Shown here piece after piece: positions 24,001-36,000 of a stretch of 64,000 bases of DNA. The translations under genes and the position numbers were made by a program. The notes below the pieces were generated by a model that searched no databases, was not told the DNA's origin, and saw only the letters and a list, made by a program, of their open reading frames with translations. Source of the DNA: Chrysogorgia sp. JL179-B06 (Eukaryota > Cnidaria > Anthozoa > Scleralcyonacea > Chrysogorgiidae); NCBI GenBank assembly GCA_035772405.1, contig JAYKKM010000439.1, forward strand, positions 5,681,001 through 5,745,000, written 5' to 3'. Within the stretch, counting starts at the first letter, position 1; every line of letters begins with the position of its first letter.

Positions 24001-27000
24001 GTATGGAGATGACTTGTCGTATCCACTAAAGTCGAACATGTCTTTATCAGCGTAGATGTCTTTGTATACATCCTCCGTCTCAATCTCATACGTTAGACTG
24101 TCTGTATCAGTGAATAGTAGTTTGACTCTATCGTCGTAGTTCTTTTTGATGTAATTGTAGTGAAAGTCATACATTAGTGTCTTTGATAGGTCTAGAACAC
24201 ACATACCTACAAACGTCGGCCTATTTAGGGTTAACGTCTCTTTGATCTTGTGAACTGCTACCAAGTTATCGTTAAATATTTTGCTGCTCACAAAGGTTGG
24301 TTTTGACGTTAGTTTCTTCAATTTGTCCTCATTTGTTACTAACTCTACGTTCACACGTTTTCGTAGATTCTCCATAGTCTTTCCGAACACACTATTATTC
24401 ATGAGTTTGAAAAAGTCTTTCTCAAAGTCGTTCTTTGCTTGGGTTCTCTTATCTGTATTAAAGTCGATATATTGCTTGAGCCATGGTGACTGGTCCAACT
24501 GAAGTACTCTATGTGTCTTCTTATCTTTTATTCCCAAACTTTTGTACAATTGTAAGTTTCTATAATGAACGACATACTTACTCTTATCGTTTAGATTGGG
24601 TACTAGTTTCGCGACTTCTCCTATAGATATCTTAAAGTGCCTATGAAACGAAAATTAAGTTTGTTTTATTTGAAAGAACTTTTAAAATAATGAAGAATAT
24701 TAATTTCCAGCTCTCTCATATTTCACTTGGTTCTCAAGATATTTAGACTTATGTGATATTCAAATGAGATAACCTATGACGTCAAGGGGTTTGCAATACA
24801 TTTTAACATATTGGAAAATCGTGTATATCTTTAAGATTATTAAACGAAATCACTTGAAAGTTTGCATGTGGATACAAACCACTAAACTGAACAACATCGT
24901 CCAAGTTTCAATGTGGTAATAGTAATAATATAGTTCCTGCAGACCTCTAAGTCTCTTTGTCAAAAATCTTTGTTTTCTGACATAGCTATGTGTTGCACCA
25001 AATTTAAACTGCAGTTTAGAATTGGCTAAGTCCGTAAAAATCTGCTAAACCAGTACCAACCCGCAAATGTTTGGGATGGAAGAGAAAACAAATAATTTTA
25101 TTTTAGAAACCAAGATGTCTGAAAACTAATTTGTTACCATGGCGATCATAAAACTAGAATGATATTCTCCAGTTTAGTTGTCTGTATCCACATGCAAAGT
25201 TTCAAGTGATTTCGTTTAATAATCTTAAAGATATACACGATTTTCCAATATGTTAAAATGTATTGCAAACCCCTTGACGTCATAGGTTATCTCATTTGAA
25301 TATCACATAAGTCTAAATATCTCAAGAACCAAGTGAAATATGAGAGATCTGTAAATTAATGTTCTTCCTTATTTTAAAAGTTCTTTCAAATAAAACAAAC
25401 TTAATTTTCGTTTCATAGGCACTTTAAACTTACTTTGGATTGTCTTACAATAGTTTGACAACATATTACCACTTACAGTACTTTCATCTTCTCAGGGGCT
25501 AAAGGATAGTCGTTATGAAGATCGTGCAACTCCTCCGGATATTCTAGATCAACCTCTAGTATCACTCCTTTTTTAGAGTCGTCTTTATACTTTGATAGGT
25601 CAATCTCTTTTATCCACTCAAACCCACCAGTAGGTAGGAACTGACTCATAGCCCAACCATATAGGTTATTGGCGTCCAGATATGCTATGTATCTCGATGG
25701 TTTACTATCATCATAGTCCTTCATGTATTTGTTATTAGCCTTACCATATCTATGTGTAATACAAGACACACCTCCATGCACGCATCCCTTTCTCGATAAA
25801 CTGAAACATATCTATATCAGTCATCAACTCTAGTTTTATGTTCGTCATATTTAGTGCGGCGTCCCATGATAGTCCAGGTGCATGATGTGAAGTAATGACA
25901 AGGGTCTAGTTGGTAGTACTGTTTACATGTTCTCCTAAAGTTCTCGAACACGTCAGCCAGTAGCAACACGTCAGACTTTAGGTATAGGTCGTGATACTCG
26001 CCCATGTTTTTAATCTCAAAAGCTCTCCACACTTCTGACGCGTGTTCATAGTCCTCATCTGATATGTTCTCATCGTTTAGAATACTGTAGAACTCCTCTT
26101 TTTGTGGTAAACTCACTTCCCCAAACCTTTCGAAACTATCCATGTAATCATATGGGTATGTCCCCTTTCTTGACACCAATCTCAACTTATCATCTTGAAA
26201 CTCTTCAGATGTATATCTAAAACAATCTTTTGGTAGATTACTGACTAGGTTCTCCAAACTAGAGCTTATAAATTGAAAACTGTCCAGAAATACTAAGTTT
26301 TTACCTAACATGAATGCCATATATTTCTCCATATTATTTGGTATAACATTAATCTTCTGATCTATAGATCAGAAGATTAATGTTATACCAAATAAGTAGT
26401 TTTAAAGTGGTAAAGGTTACTCGTGGTGATCCGAATGTGTATGAAATTGAGGACATAAATTTTACGAACAGGAATTATCGCTGGTTAATATATGAGAGCA
26501 AACATAATTCGTGGATACCAGAAAGCGATATTCAAAATGTGAGCTAATGTAATATGGCTGAAGGCGGCTTCGACGACCTTGAGGTGGAGAGGTCTGACGA
26601 GTACAAAGATGTCACTGACGATGAACTAAAGTATAGTCTCGAAAAAGCCACTCAAGATCGCAGACTAGCTCGGGACGATCCAAACGTCACAGTCGATGAG
26701 AAAATTAGACTAATTAGAGTGGAGAGTGGACTGAGGCGTGAACGTGATGTAAGATTTCGTCAACACATGGGGGAGACTACAAGCGATCAAAAATAATAAG
26801 TACGCTAGACTAGAAATCTCACTGCGCTATCCATACAGTCACGAAGTTGTTATTCCGCAATAAAATATGGGTATAAGTAATAGCGTGATGGTAAAACGCA
26901 AAAGTGGGGAAAATCCTACGATTGAGGAATTAGTTGAGGAGACTGATGACACCTCAACTGTGGAAGACAACATTGACGTTAGGAGATCCGAACTTATTAG

Positions 27001-30000
27001 ACTGTCTGGCGATGGTGTGGTAAGTCAATCTGAAGCGTACATTAAAAAAGCGTCCGCAAAGGTTATCGACAAGATATGGCGCCAATATGAGTTAAAGAGA
27101 ATGGAGATTGCAAACGCTTTTCTCACCGATTTGCTAATCAGCAAATTCGCTAGCCTACTGGATGGGTTGAACGCTATTGAGAATCCTGACGAACTAAACG
27201 ACGAGTTGCAAAAAGACCCGCTATTAAAAAAAGACGTTGAGAGCATTGTCGCGATTGTGACACCGTACGTGCCTTTCTTGGGCTTGTTGTCGGGAGGAAT
27301 CACAACGTCTAAATATGTGTACGACCACAATTTCAGAAGTGAGGTGACAAACGCTGAAAATAATGAGCGAGCGGACTAATTTGCATGCTAGCAGGTGGTT
27401 TCATAACAACCGCGCGAGCCCATTCACACAACAGTTTTTTATTCACGATATTTATAGTGTACGATTTAACGAGTACGCTCAAAGTTAGACAGTCTTAGCA
27501 TGGTGGTGATGGTCCTCACTCCTTCTTCAAACATCGCGATTCTTCTCTCGTGGTCAGCGATCTCCACCTTGCACGACAGCAGGTGGTTGCACGTGTGTTG
27601 CTAACAACAACATTCCATTGCGAATAGCAACTACAACTTTTTGAAAAAAATATTTTAAAACGAAAATATTTTTTCAAAGTGAAAATATTTTTTAAAAGTG
27701 AAAACATTTTTTAAAAGTGAAAACATTTTTTTAAAAAGTTGTGGTTGCTATTCGCAATGGAATGTTGTTGTTAGCGACATCAGCAGGTGACCTTGGCTCG
27801 TATAGCAGGTAGAGCACTCTCGCATATGAAATCTATTTAACACTACCACTAAACTCTAGTGGCTCTCTCGCTGAAATTTATTAAACATCGTCACTAGAAT
27901 CATAATCTAGTGGCTTTTTTTTCGCGCGTGAATTGAAACAATGGTAGAGCGCGTCAGTCATAGTTTGTCAAACACAAATGCGAAAATGACGACACAAAAC
28001 TTTCTCTAAATTTGACGAAATGTGTCGTATTTCGTTAAAATAGCGATTTGGTGTTGTCTCGCGTGTGTTTGACATCAATTTAGTAGAAAACGTGGGAGGG
28101 ATGTCTAGATTGACTAACGATCGCTGTAGTAGTATAGTAAGTAGGGCTGCGAGCTTATTCGACGTCAATCGTGAATATAAATACCAAAACATCGCCAAAT
28201 TTGTCGAGTCGCGACTTGGCCAAATTTGGTGACGTTTTGGTGTTTATATTCACGATTGAGGTCGAATGAGCTCGCAGCCCTACTTACTATACTACTCAAA
28301 TAATATGGAGAAATATATGGCATTCATGTTAGGTAAAAACGTAGTATTTCTGGACAGTTTTCAATTTATGAGCTCTAGTTTGGAGAACCTAGTCAGTAAT
28401 CTACCAAAAGATTGTTTTAGATATACATCTGAAGAGTTTCAAGATGATAAGTTGAGATTGGTGTCAAGAAAGGGGACATACCCATATGATTACATGGATA
28501 GTTTCGAAAGGTTTGGGGAAGTGAGTTTACCACAAAAAGAGGAGTTCTACAGTATTCTAAACGATGAGAACATATCAGATGAGGACTATGAACACGCGTC
28601 AGAAGTGTGGAGAGCTTTTGAGATTAAAAACATGGGTAGCTTACCTATCTCTTGCATTATAAAGTGACTATCGTAACCTTTTAGATTATGAAATATGACA
28701 GGTATCTTATCAGTCAATCTATAGTTCCTGTTACATAACTGATGTGCCGAACCTCTATATTTACCAGTGATATGACAATGATCTCTAACTTTCATGTCTC
28801 CACTTTCATATTCCTTATCACAAATATGACATTTGGTAGCCTTCTTAAAGTTAACCTTGTCAGCGGAAGTCATAATCATGTCCTCGTTGAAATGCTCCTT
28901 TCTAACTTTCTTACAGTATTTAACCTCCTCTAACATCTTTTTCATGAACTTTCTAACTGCGTTCTTACCTCGAAACACCTCTACTGGTTTGCTATATTTA
29001 TCATCGTAACAGCACACTACTTTGTACCCATACCCACAGTCTGTGTGTTTCTGATACGCACTAGTGCACGAGTTGTTTGTAGATGGTGTCGATCTTCTCT
29101 GTGACAGCCTCGAAGTCTGCATATATCACAAACGGTACCTCTAGTTGTTTATGAAAGTTTTCGTACTTAAGAGTGTTGTCTCCTTTTTCCGGCATCTTAA
29201 TTGCTTGTTTACTATTTACCACCATACAATTCCTCTTGTGTTTCTCAAGCACGTCTCTAGTGCTGAAACATTGAAGACAGTACCTACAGAAGTTTTTGTG
29301 ACACTTATGTTTAGACTGATTGAAAATGAACCTATCGAAATACTTTATATATACGTAATGTAGTTTGTTACCATTTTACTCATTAACTCTCCTCAGACAC
29401 GTAGATAGGGAATGGCTGTCTATTCGCATGCCCAAATACGCTAATACTTATGTTGTTCTGTTTCTCTATCTTATTATAATGTTTCATAGACACTGGAAAC
29501 TCCACTTTCTCGTAGCTCACAGTGCCAACATTTTTCTTATGTTTCGACACTCTCTGTGGATCCTTTTTTACAGGACTCTTGTGTAACACATGACACCACA
29601 TAAAACACTTGTCATCGTTGTTCTTTATGTTAACTAGACCCTTTGACGCGTTCCTCAACTCTAATGGTAGCTCAATATAACTCGATCCTCTAAGAGGTTC
29701 ATACACTACCACATTAATAAAGTGATCGTCAATATTGTCCACAGTCCACCCAGACCCTTCTGACAGCCACACAGCTATACGATTTACTATCTCCTCATTA
29801 GCTTGTCTCGTAGTCTTGCTAATATCACCACTACTAATCACTGTTTTAACTACACTATTAAAGAAGGCTGTCTTAAACACATACTTATCGTCACCAACTT
29901 GTTTCTCTAGAGTTACTTTTAACGTCTCAAAGAACTTAAGACCTTTAAGTTGCTCTAACTCTCTCCGCAAAGTTATACCCACAGAGACTCTAGTCTTATT

Positions 30001-33000
30001 GAGTTGTGTTAGTGGATCCTTACTGTCAACCACTTCAACATCATACGATTTAGTGTACCCTCTTAAAGCAGCTCTCCTTTGTATCACTGTAGGAAATATA
30101 CTATTAACCCTTTTAACATATTCGTCAAACGTCTTATCACGAAGACGTTTACGTTGCTCTTTTAAAAGGAGTCTGATTTTACCAAGCCTATTTCGCCTGT
30201 TTAGTCTCTTCCCTGGGGCAGACGTCCGTCTAATGAATGATGGGATATCTCTAACCTTCTGTCTAAAACTAAAGACTCTATCAATAACAGTTTTTCTAGA
30301 GTCTTTTCTAACCAGATCCATCCATTTATACCCTAACTGTTTAGCTTCAGTGAGGTAACTCACGGACAATCTCTTCATAAAGTTCATATTACGATGTAGT
30401 ATCGGTAAGTCCCTAAGCCTTCTCACATGAGGAGGTTCTCTCACCTAACGAATCGCACGAATCGCTTGAATCGCACGAATCGCATCCCTATTGGCAGAAC
30501 CCACAACAGGGTCATACCTAACGACACCTCTACCCACAACAGGGTCGCGTCTGGCAACACGTCTACGTCCCTCACCCTGTAGCCTACGAACTGAGGCACA
30601 CCTCCGACCCCCCAAACCACGCGACACACTACCTGTTAGTAATCTCGCATTTGGTGGTGACACTCGAGTGTCTCAACTTATCTGGTGGTGGCGGCACATT
30701 TTTCATTTTTGAGTGTTCCATATATTTGCCCAGGCTGTCATATATAGAAACTCAAAATGGAAAATGTGCCGTCGCCACCAGACAGATAAGTTGAGACACT
30801 AGAATGGAAAAAGTCTGCTGGTACCCCCCAAATACGAGACTAGAAAATCGTCAGACTTCTAATGGATCTGACTTTTGGAAAATCGCTCCTATACCCCTTA
30901 TATTCTACACTTCTCATCACCCCACTAGTAGTATCGAAAATGGGGGTAACAGCGAATTTTTTCCATTTGCGTTTCTCAACTTATCTGGTGGAACACCAGA
31001 TAAATAAGTTGAGACACTCAAATGTAAAAATGCGCTGGTACCCCCATTTTCTATACTACTTATGTGGTCTTTGTCCAACACCTTCCATCAATTAAATTGA
31101 TGAACTGCAGGTATCTAGATTGAAATTTTACAAATACAGTTAATTACGTGAAAATGTAGGTTTCTTAAAGAGTGAGTGTCAACCGTCCTGCATTGCGCGT
31201 TTGTGTTTATCTTTCTGTATGATAACGAAGTGTTTTGAAGTGCTTCGTTGCCAACTTGACGTGGTAAATACTCCGAAAATTCGCCTAGTCTTCTCGGAAA
31301 TTCCTATCCTGTGCCTTTCTTATTCGTCCACAATCCAAATACGTCGACTCGGAACCCAATTTTGTTTTAACCTCGTCACTTGGTCTTGCACGCTTCGCGT
31401 CAGTCAAAGCTGACATAACTAGAAACGAAAATCAAGAAAACGTCGAGTTTTATGAAAAATGCAGAAATAGTTACTTTCTAAGATATGTCTTCTTTCAATT
31501 AAAAGACAAAGTGAATAATTTATATCAAGGATTGACAAGATATTTACGAATAAGTTCACTAAGGGAATGTTTTGCTTCAAAAAATGGCTGACTGGGCGTG
31601 CAATGCGTCACGGTTGACATGTATGCAGTCTTTAATGTGTGGGTATTCACGAGAATCTAACCTGATTTGTTTATGCTCGTTTCCGTAGACAAACCTCTAC
31701 CTCCCGTGAATGTTACCTGCTCAGATATCCAAGAAACCTCGATGTATATTCACTGGGATACTCCACGATTTCACGAGATGTTCTTTGTCAAAAAATATGA
31801 TATAAATTATCAAAAGAATGGTGAAAACAGTTCGAAAAAAATAGAAGTAAATTCGAAGCAAGTCAGAAAAGGAAAACTAAGTAATCTTGAAAGCAATTCG
31901 GTTTATACTGTGTACATAACTGCTACCAACGCCGAAGGGGAGAGTGAAAAGAGCTCAAATATTACTGAAAAAACATTAAAGGAAAAGGGTAAGGAATACT
32001 CGTCAAATAAATAGATAAAAATAATTGATATTATCTGATGTACATCCCTACACTGAGTAGTCCCATGTATGGATAAATGTTGTTATTATTCATTGTACTA
32101 TATTCTCGTATTCTCATTGGTTGAGAGCCTACATATAATTATTCGTATTTCGGCGCAGACAAAATAAATCTCGTATTTGTCATGTGGAAAATTTGGACAT
32201 GACAAATAAATGTCGTATTTGTCATGTCCATACGGTGCCCGCGTATTTTTTCAGCGGTATTTCGCATGAATTGCAAAAGTGCGGGAAATTTTGTAAAAAC
32301 TATTTTGTTTTGAGTGTTGACAATGGCTTCTGCTCGTTTCGCTTACGAGAATATAGTACAATGAATAATAAAATAATTATTGAATTTGGCTTACGCAGGA
32401 TATCAGAATTATTCAGACCTCGGTCAGCGTTATCTGCCTCAGCTTCGCTTCGGCAGATAACGCTGACCTCGGTCTGAATAATTCTGATATCCTGCTCAGC
32501 CTCATCCAATAATTCTTTATTATTATATAACAAGTGTCAAAGTTCCCTTTTTCTATTATGTCATTGGTCAAGAGTGTATCACGTGAAAATGACGAAATTT
32601 AGCTGTTTCCTCCGCAATAGCTCTGAATAATATGTTGTTGCATATGTTGTTGTAATATGGCAATAATATGTTGTTGACCGTCAATAATGAAAAAATCACG
32701 TGAAATACCACGTGAAAATGCGACCTTTGAACTTTATTGAACTTAACAATTTGAACTGTGTGAACTCTCCTTTCGCCTTAATTGTATTTAAGTTAATGTT
32801 TGAAGAATAAAATATTTCATATATTTAGGTTTTGTTTTTTCTTTGACACTTGGTATGATAATAAAGCACTTATTTAATGGGACCTTGGGAAAACAGTATG
32901 TTTTGTGGTCCCTCGACCATCGATGAACATCGAGACGGGGACCACAAAACATACTGTTTCCCCCAGTCCTAGTAAATAAGTGTTAATTATTATTAATATA

Positions 33001-36000
33001 TCACGGTTACCTCGATTTTTATTGTTCCCACAGAAACATCTAATCTCTAAATATTTATCAATGCTATTTATCATACCTAATGCATAAATATTAGGTAAGA
33101 TTAGTAACTAATCATACCTAATATTTATCATTAGGTACAATTAGTAATTAATAATCATACCTAATCAATTAATTTCCCAACGCAACCAGACATGATAAAT
33201 AGGACATTGTTTGGCGCTACTCTGGCTTTAAACATTTTTTGAACGTAACTTTAAAAGTTACTCTCCATGACCCAACGTTTCGACACTCCAAAATTGTGTC
33301 TTCATCAGGGGAGATCGTTGTAAAGTTAGGATCCCTATTTATACCCTCATAGAACCGATGATGACGTTATTTATTAACATGATGCAAATAAGCTTCTGGT
33401 AATAAACCAGCGTAATCGCGATTCAATTGGGGCGTGGTCTCTGATGGTACCGCGGATTAGTGGAAATAATTTTTGTATTTTCCCACGCAATCTCATGGTT
33501 AGTTATACGCACGCGTGTTCAGATAAAGCAGAATATTCCCTTTTCGAAAAGAAAACAGCTTTTTGGTGTTCTTTAACGCGTACGAAACTGACGTGTAGTC
33601 TGATCGATGTACTCCTGATCACAGTCATTGCACGGAATGGAATAAATAGCGTCTTTCCTCTGTTCCTTCGCAATACGATCCTTAGGTTTTGAAAAAAATA
33701 TGACCCAACAATATGATCGCAAGGTTTTTGAGAAACTTTTACGTTAAAACTTCCTAAAATTATTTTAATTGGTTAAGTAATCCCTTGAATATACGGAACA
33801 AAACCCATCATCAAACTTTCGTTCTCAGAGTTTGTACGTCGTGGTGTAACTGCAGGTTTTAAACAGTTTTTTAGAAAATCATTAGGGTAGTTATTCGCCT
33901 TTAAAGCGTCGAATACATGTTTTCGCTCACTTTCCCCTAGAATTGGAACTAGATGGTATGCCTTGTGCTCTCAAAAACAAAGTTCTAGGAACGAAATTCT
34001 TATGGCATATTGGGTGCCGTGAGAATCAAATGAAAAATATTTGTCAGTGTGTGTTTCTTTTCGGTATACAGCAGTTTCTAATTTCCCGTCTGTTCGTTTG
34101 ACGACTGAATCCAAAAATGGTAAACATTCATTCTTTTCACGTTCTACTGTGAATTGAATTGAAGGATCTATTGAGTTCAATTGGTTCAAAACAATTTCCA
34201 CTGCATTCTTGGATACCGCGGAAATTATATCATCGACATATCGTTTCCAAAACAAAGGCTTCACTGGCGCGGATGCTAATGCTCTTTGTTCAATGTATTC
34301 CATCACTAAATTAGAAATGACAGCAGAAACGGGTGAACCCATGGCTGTGCCAAAAACCTGTTGATAGTAAGTGCCGTCATACACCGCAAAACTAGTTGTG
34401 TTTAGACAAAAAGTCAAGAGTCCTATTAGATCCTCAACAGGCAACGATGTTCTTTGATCTAAAGTAACATCCTGTCTTAGTCTGTTATCGGTAATTGTGA
34501 TGGCAAGATCAACTAGTATTTTGGTGTAGAGAGAAATGACGTCACGCAATACCAATTCATCATCGGTATTAAGAGTAATACTCTTAATAAAATCCGCAAA
34601 TTCAAGGGAATTTTTTACTATGTTCTCCGATTTCCCAACAATCGGTGACAAAACCTGTGCTAAATGACTCGATATACCATAAGTCGGAGAATTGATGAAT
34701 TTTTGGTAAGACCATCGCTGTTATATAACCTCCTATGCAAACTCGCCGATTTTACCAGCTTTTTCGAATCAAGTTACATTTTGTTTAACTTTCTTTGAAA
34801 TTTACTAGTCGGATCGGATGGCATAATAGACCTCTTTCATAATGGCTGCCATTTAAAATATTCTTTTATGTGCATATAAATTAGCCTTTACAACCTCGTT
34901 AGGAAGCAAGGATTCTTTTGAATTGCTGACACACAAACGAGGCCATAAAGGCTAATTTAGATGCACATAAAGGAATATTTAAATTGGCCGCAATTATGAA
35001 AGAGGTCTATAGAATTGGTGTTTCTGTTATTGAGCAATAATATAAGGCTTTCTCGTGATATTGGTTTAATTTTTAATTTTTAATTTAATTTTTAATTTAA
35101 TTTAATTTGATTTAATTTAATTTAAAATTAAATTTATATTGTGCCAATTACATAAAAAATTATCAAAGGCGCATTACAACCTGATGAAAGTAAAATATTA
35201 CAGTCATCAAATTACAAATATATAGAACATATCTATAGATTAAAAGCTCGTTTAAGAAGGAAAGTCTTAATGCGACTCTCAAAGGTTGGTAAAAAGTTAA
35301 TATCCCTCATTTCCTTAGCCAACGAGTTCCATAGTTATGGGGCTGCATATTTGTATATACACTCTATCTCCTAATGTTATGTCAAGTAATTTGGCAGGTG
35401 GTAATGCTAATAATGTCTCATCATTATTACGTAGGTTACACCTAGAGGACATTTTGACATTGATAATATTACAAATATAATCAGGAATAGAATAGAATAA
35501 CCTCAGCCCCTGGGAAATGGTCTGATCGCTTGGAAATTATCGCTATTGAACTTATTAGTAAAAATTCAAAGAATTGTCTTGTCTCTGTTTGCTATACCGG
35601 CCACAGAACTGTGATCTCACTGAATGGCTTGATTTGTATACGTCATTTTTAGAAATCGCTGATAACTACGAGAAAATCCTTATCACTGGAGACTTCGACT
35701 TTCCCCATCTAACCTGGAAATCAAATCTCATTCCCAGTCCTAGTAATATCTCTGCTGATTCAACAAAATTTCGTGACATCGTGTTTTCTAGAACAAATTA
35801 ATATGCATCCAACGAGATTAAACAACATTCTAGACCTTATTTTTACAAACTCCCCTGAATGTGTCACTGATGTTTCAAGCGTATATTACCAACAGCAATG
35901 GGCATCTCCAGTGACCATAATCTATTGATTTCTTTGATTTCAATCTGTGTCTAAAGTCCTCTACTTACGACTCGCGTACTGTTTTTAATTACCGTCTGGC

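Larger units (their letters stand above)
26396..28296 (+). mobile_element. Fragment of a second, diverged Polinton nested in PolB
   Basis: Plus-strand pieces come in the same order as the host element's leftward block: integrase C-terminal segment (26400-26546), MAEGGF protein (26554), tail of the packaging ATPase (about 26810-26862), then the 203-aa protein homologue (26867). Everything between the MAEGGF gene and the ATPase tail is missing. The fragment ends at 28296 with CTATACTACT, the same tip as the host element. Sequence identity to the host genes is low, so it is a different Polinton lineage. Confidence 0.85.
23629..30387 (-). pseudogene. POLB: Protein-primed type B DNA polymerase (PolB), multiply broken
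   Basis: Segments in order on the minus strand: N-terminal domain 30387-29383 (VVVYEPLRGSSYIELPLELR); C2H2-like CHKNFCRYC and Exo I DFE in VIYADFEAV (about 29120-29300); zinc-binding CHICDKEY and Exo II NLKGYDSHF (28640-29060); thumb-side part 26332-25817; motif A LDANNLYGWAM (25473-25781); motif B LMNNSVFGKTMEN and motif C FTDTDSL (24549-23629). Lesions are frame changes near 29385, 29060, 25880 and 25790, the 28636-26340 rearrangement and the 24636-25423 MITE. Upstream frame to 30663 lacks an ATG and has a TAG at about 30445; 30387 is the first ATG. The family replicates linear genomes from a terminal protein. Confidence 0.9.
8897..31059. mobile_element. Maverick/Polinton (adintovirus-like) DNA element, 22 kb, decayed
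   Basis: The element is bounded by about 775-bp terminal inverted repeats with tips GTAGTATAG. Inside are all hallmark genes I would expect except a protease: protein-primed PolB, retroviral-type integrase with chromodomain, FtsK/HerA packaging ATPase, major capsid protein, a penton-like candidate and many small conserved Polinton proteins. It sits in receptor intron 3 between SEA and FN3 exons. A possible target duplication TGTGG (8892-8896 and 31063-31067) is not flush with the right end (three extra bases), so it is uncertain. Most large genes have stops or frameshifts, and three other elements are nested in it. Confidence 0.93.

Noticed and set aside
27660..27730. CRISPR-like array of AAAGTGAAAATATTTTT units
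   Set aside because: Units are directly adjacent without spacers and sit in a MITE core; the genome is eukaryotic.
30441..30663. PolB start at a GTG codon at 30663 or 30444
   Set aside because: Eukaryotic-type genes need ATG; the first ATG in frame is at 30387.
8892..31067. TGTGG as Polinton target duplication
   Set aside because: Five bases match but the right copy is three bases away from the repeat tip, so I did not annotate it as certain.
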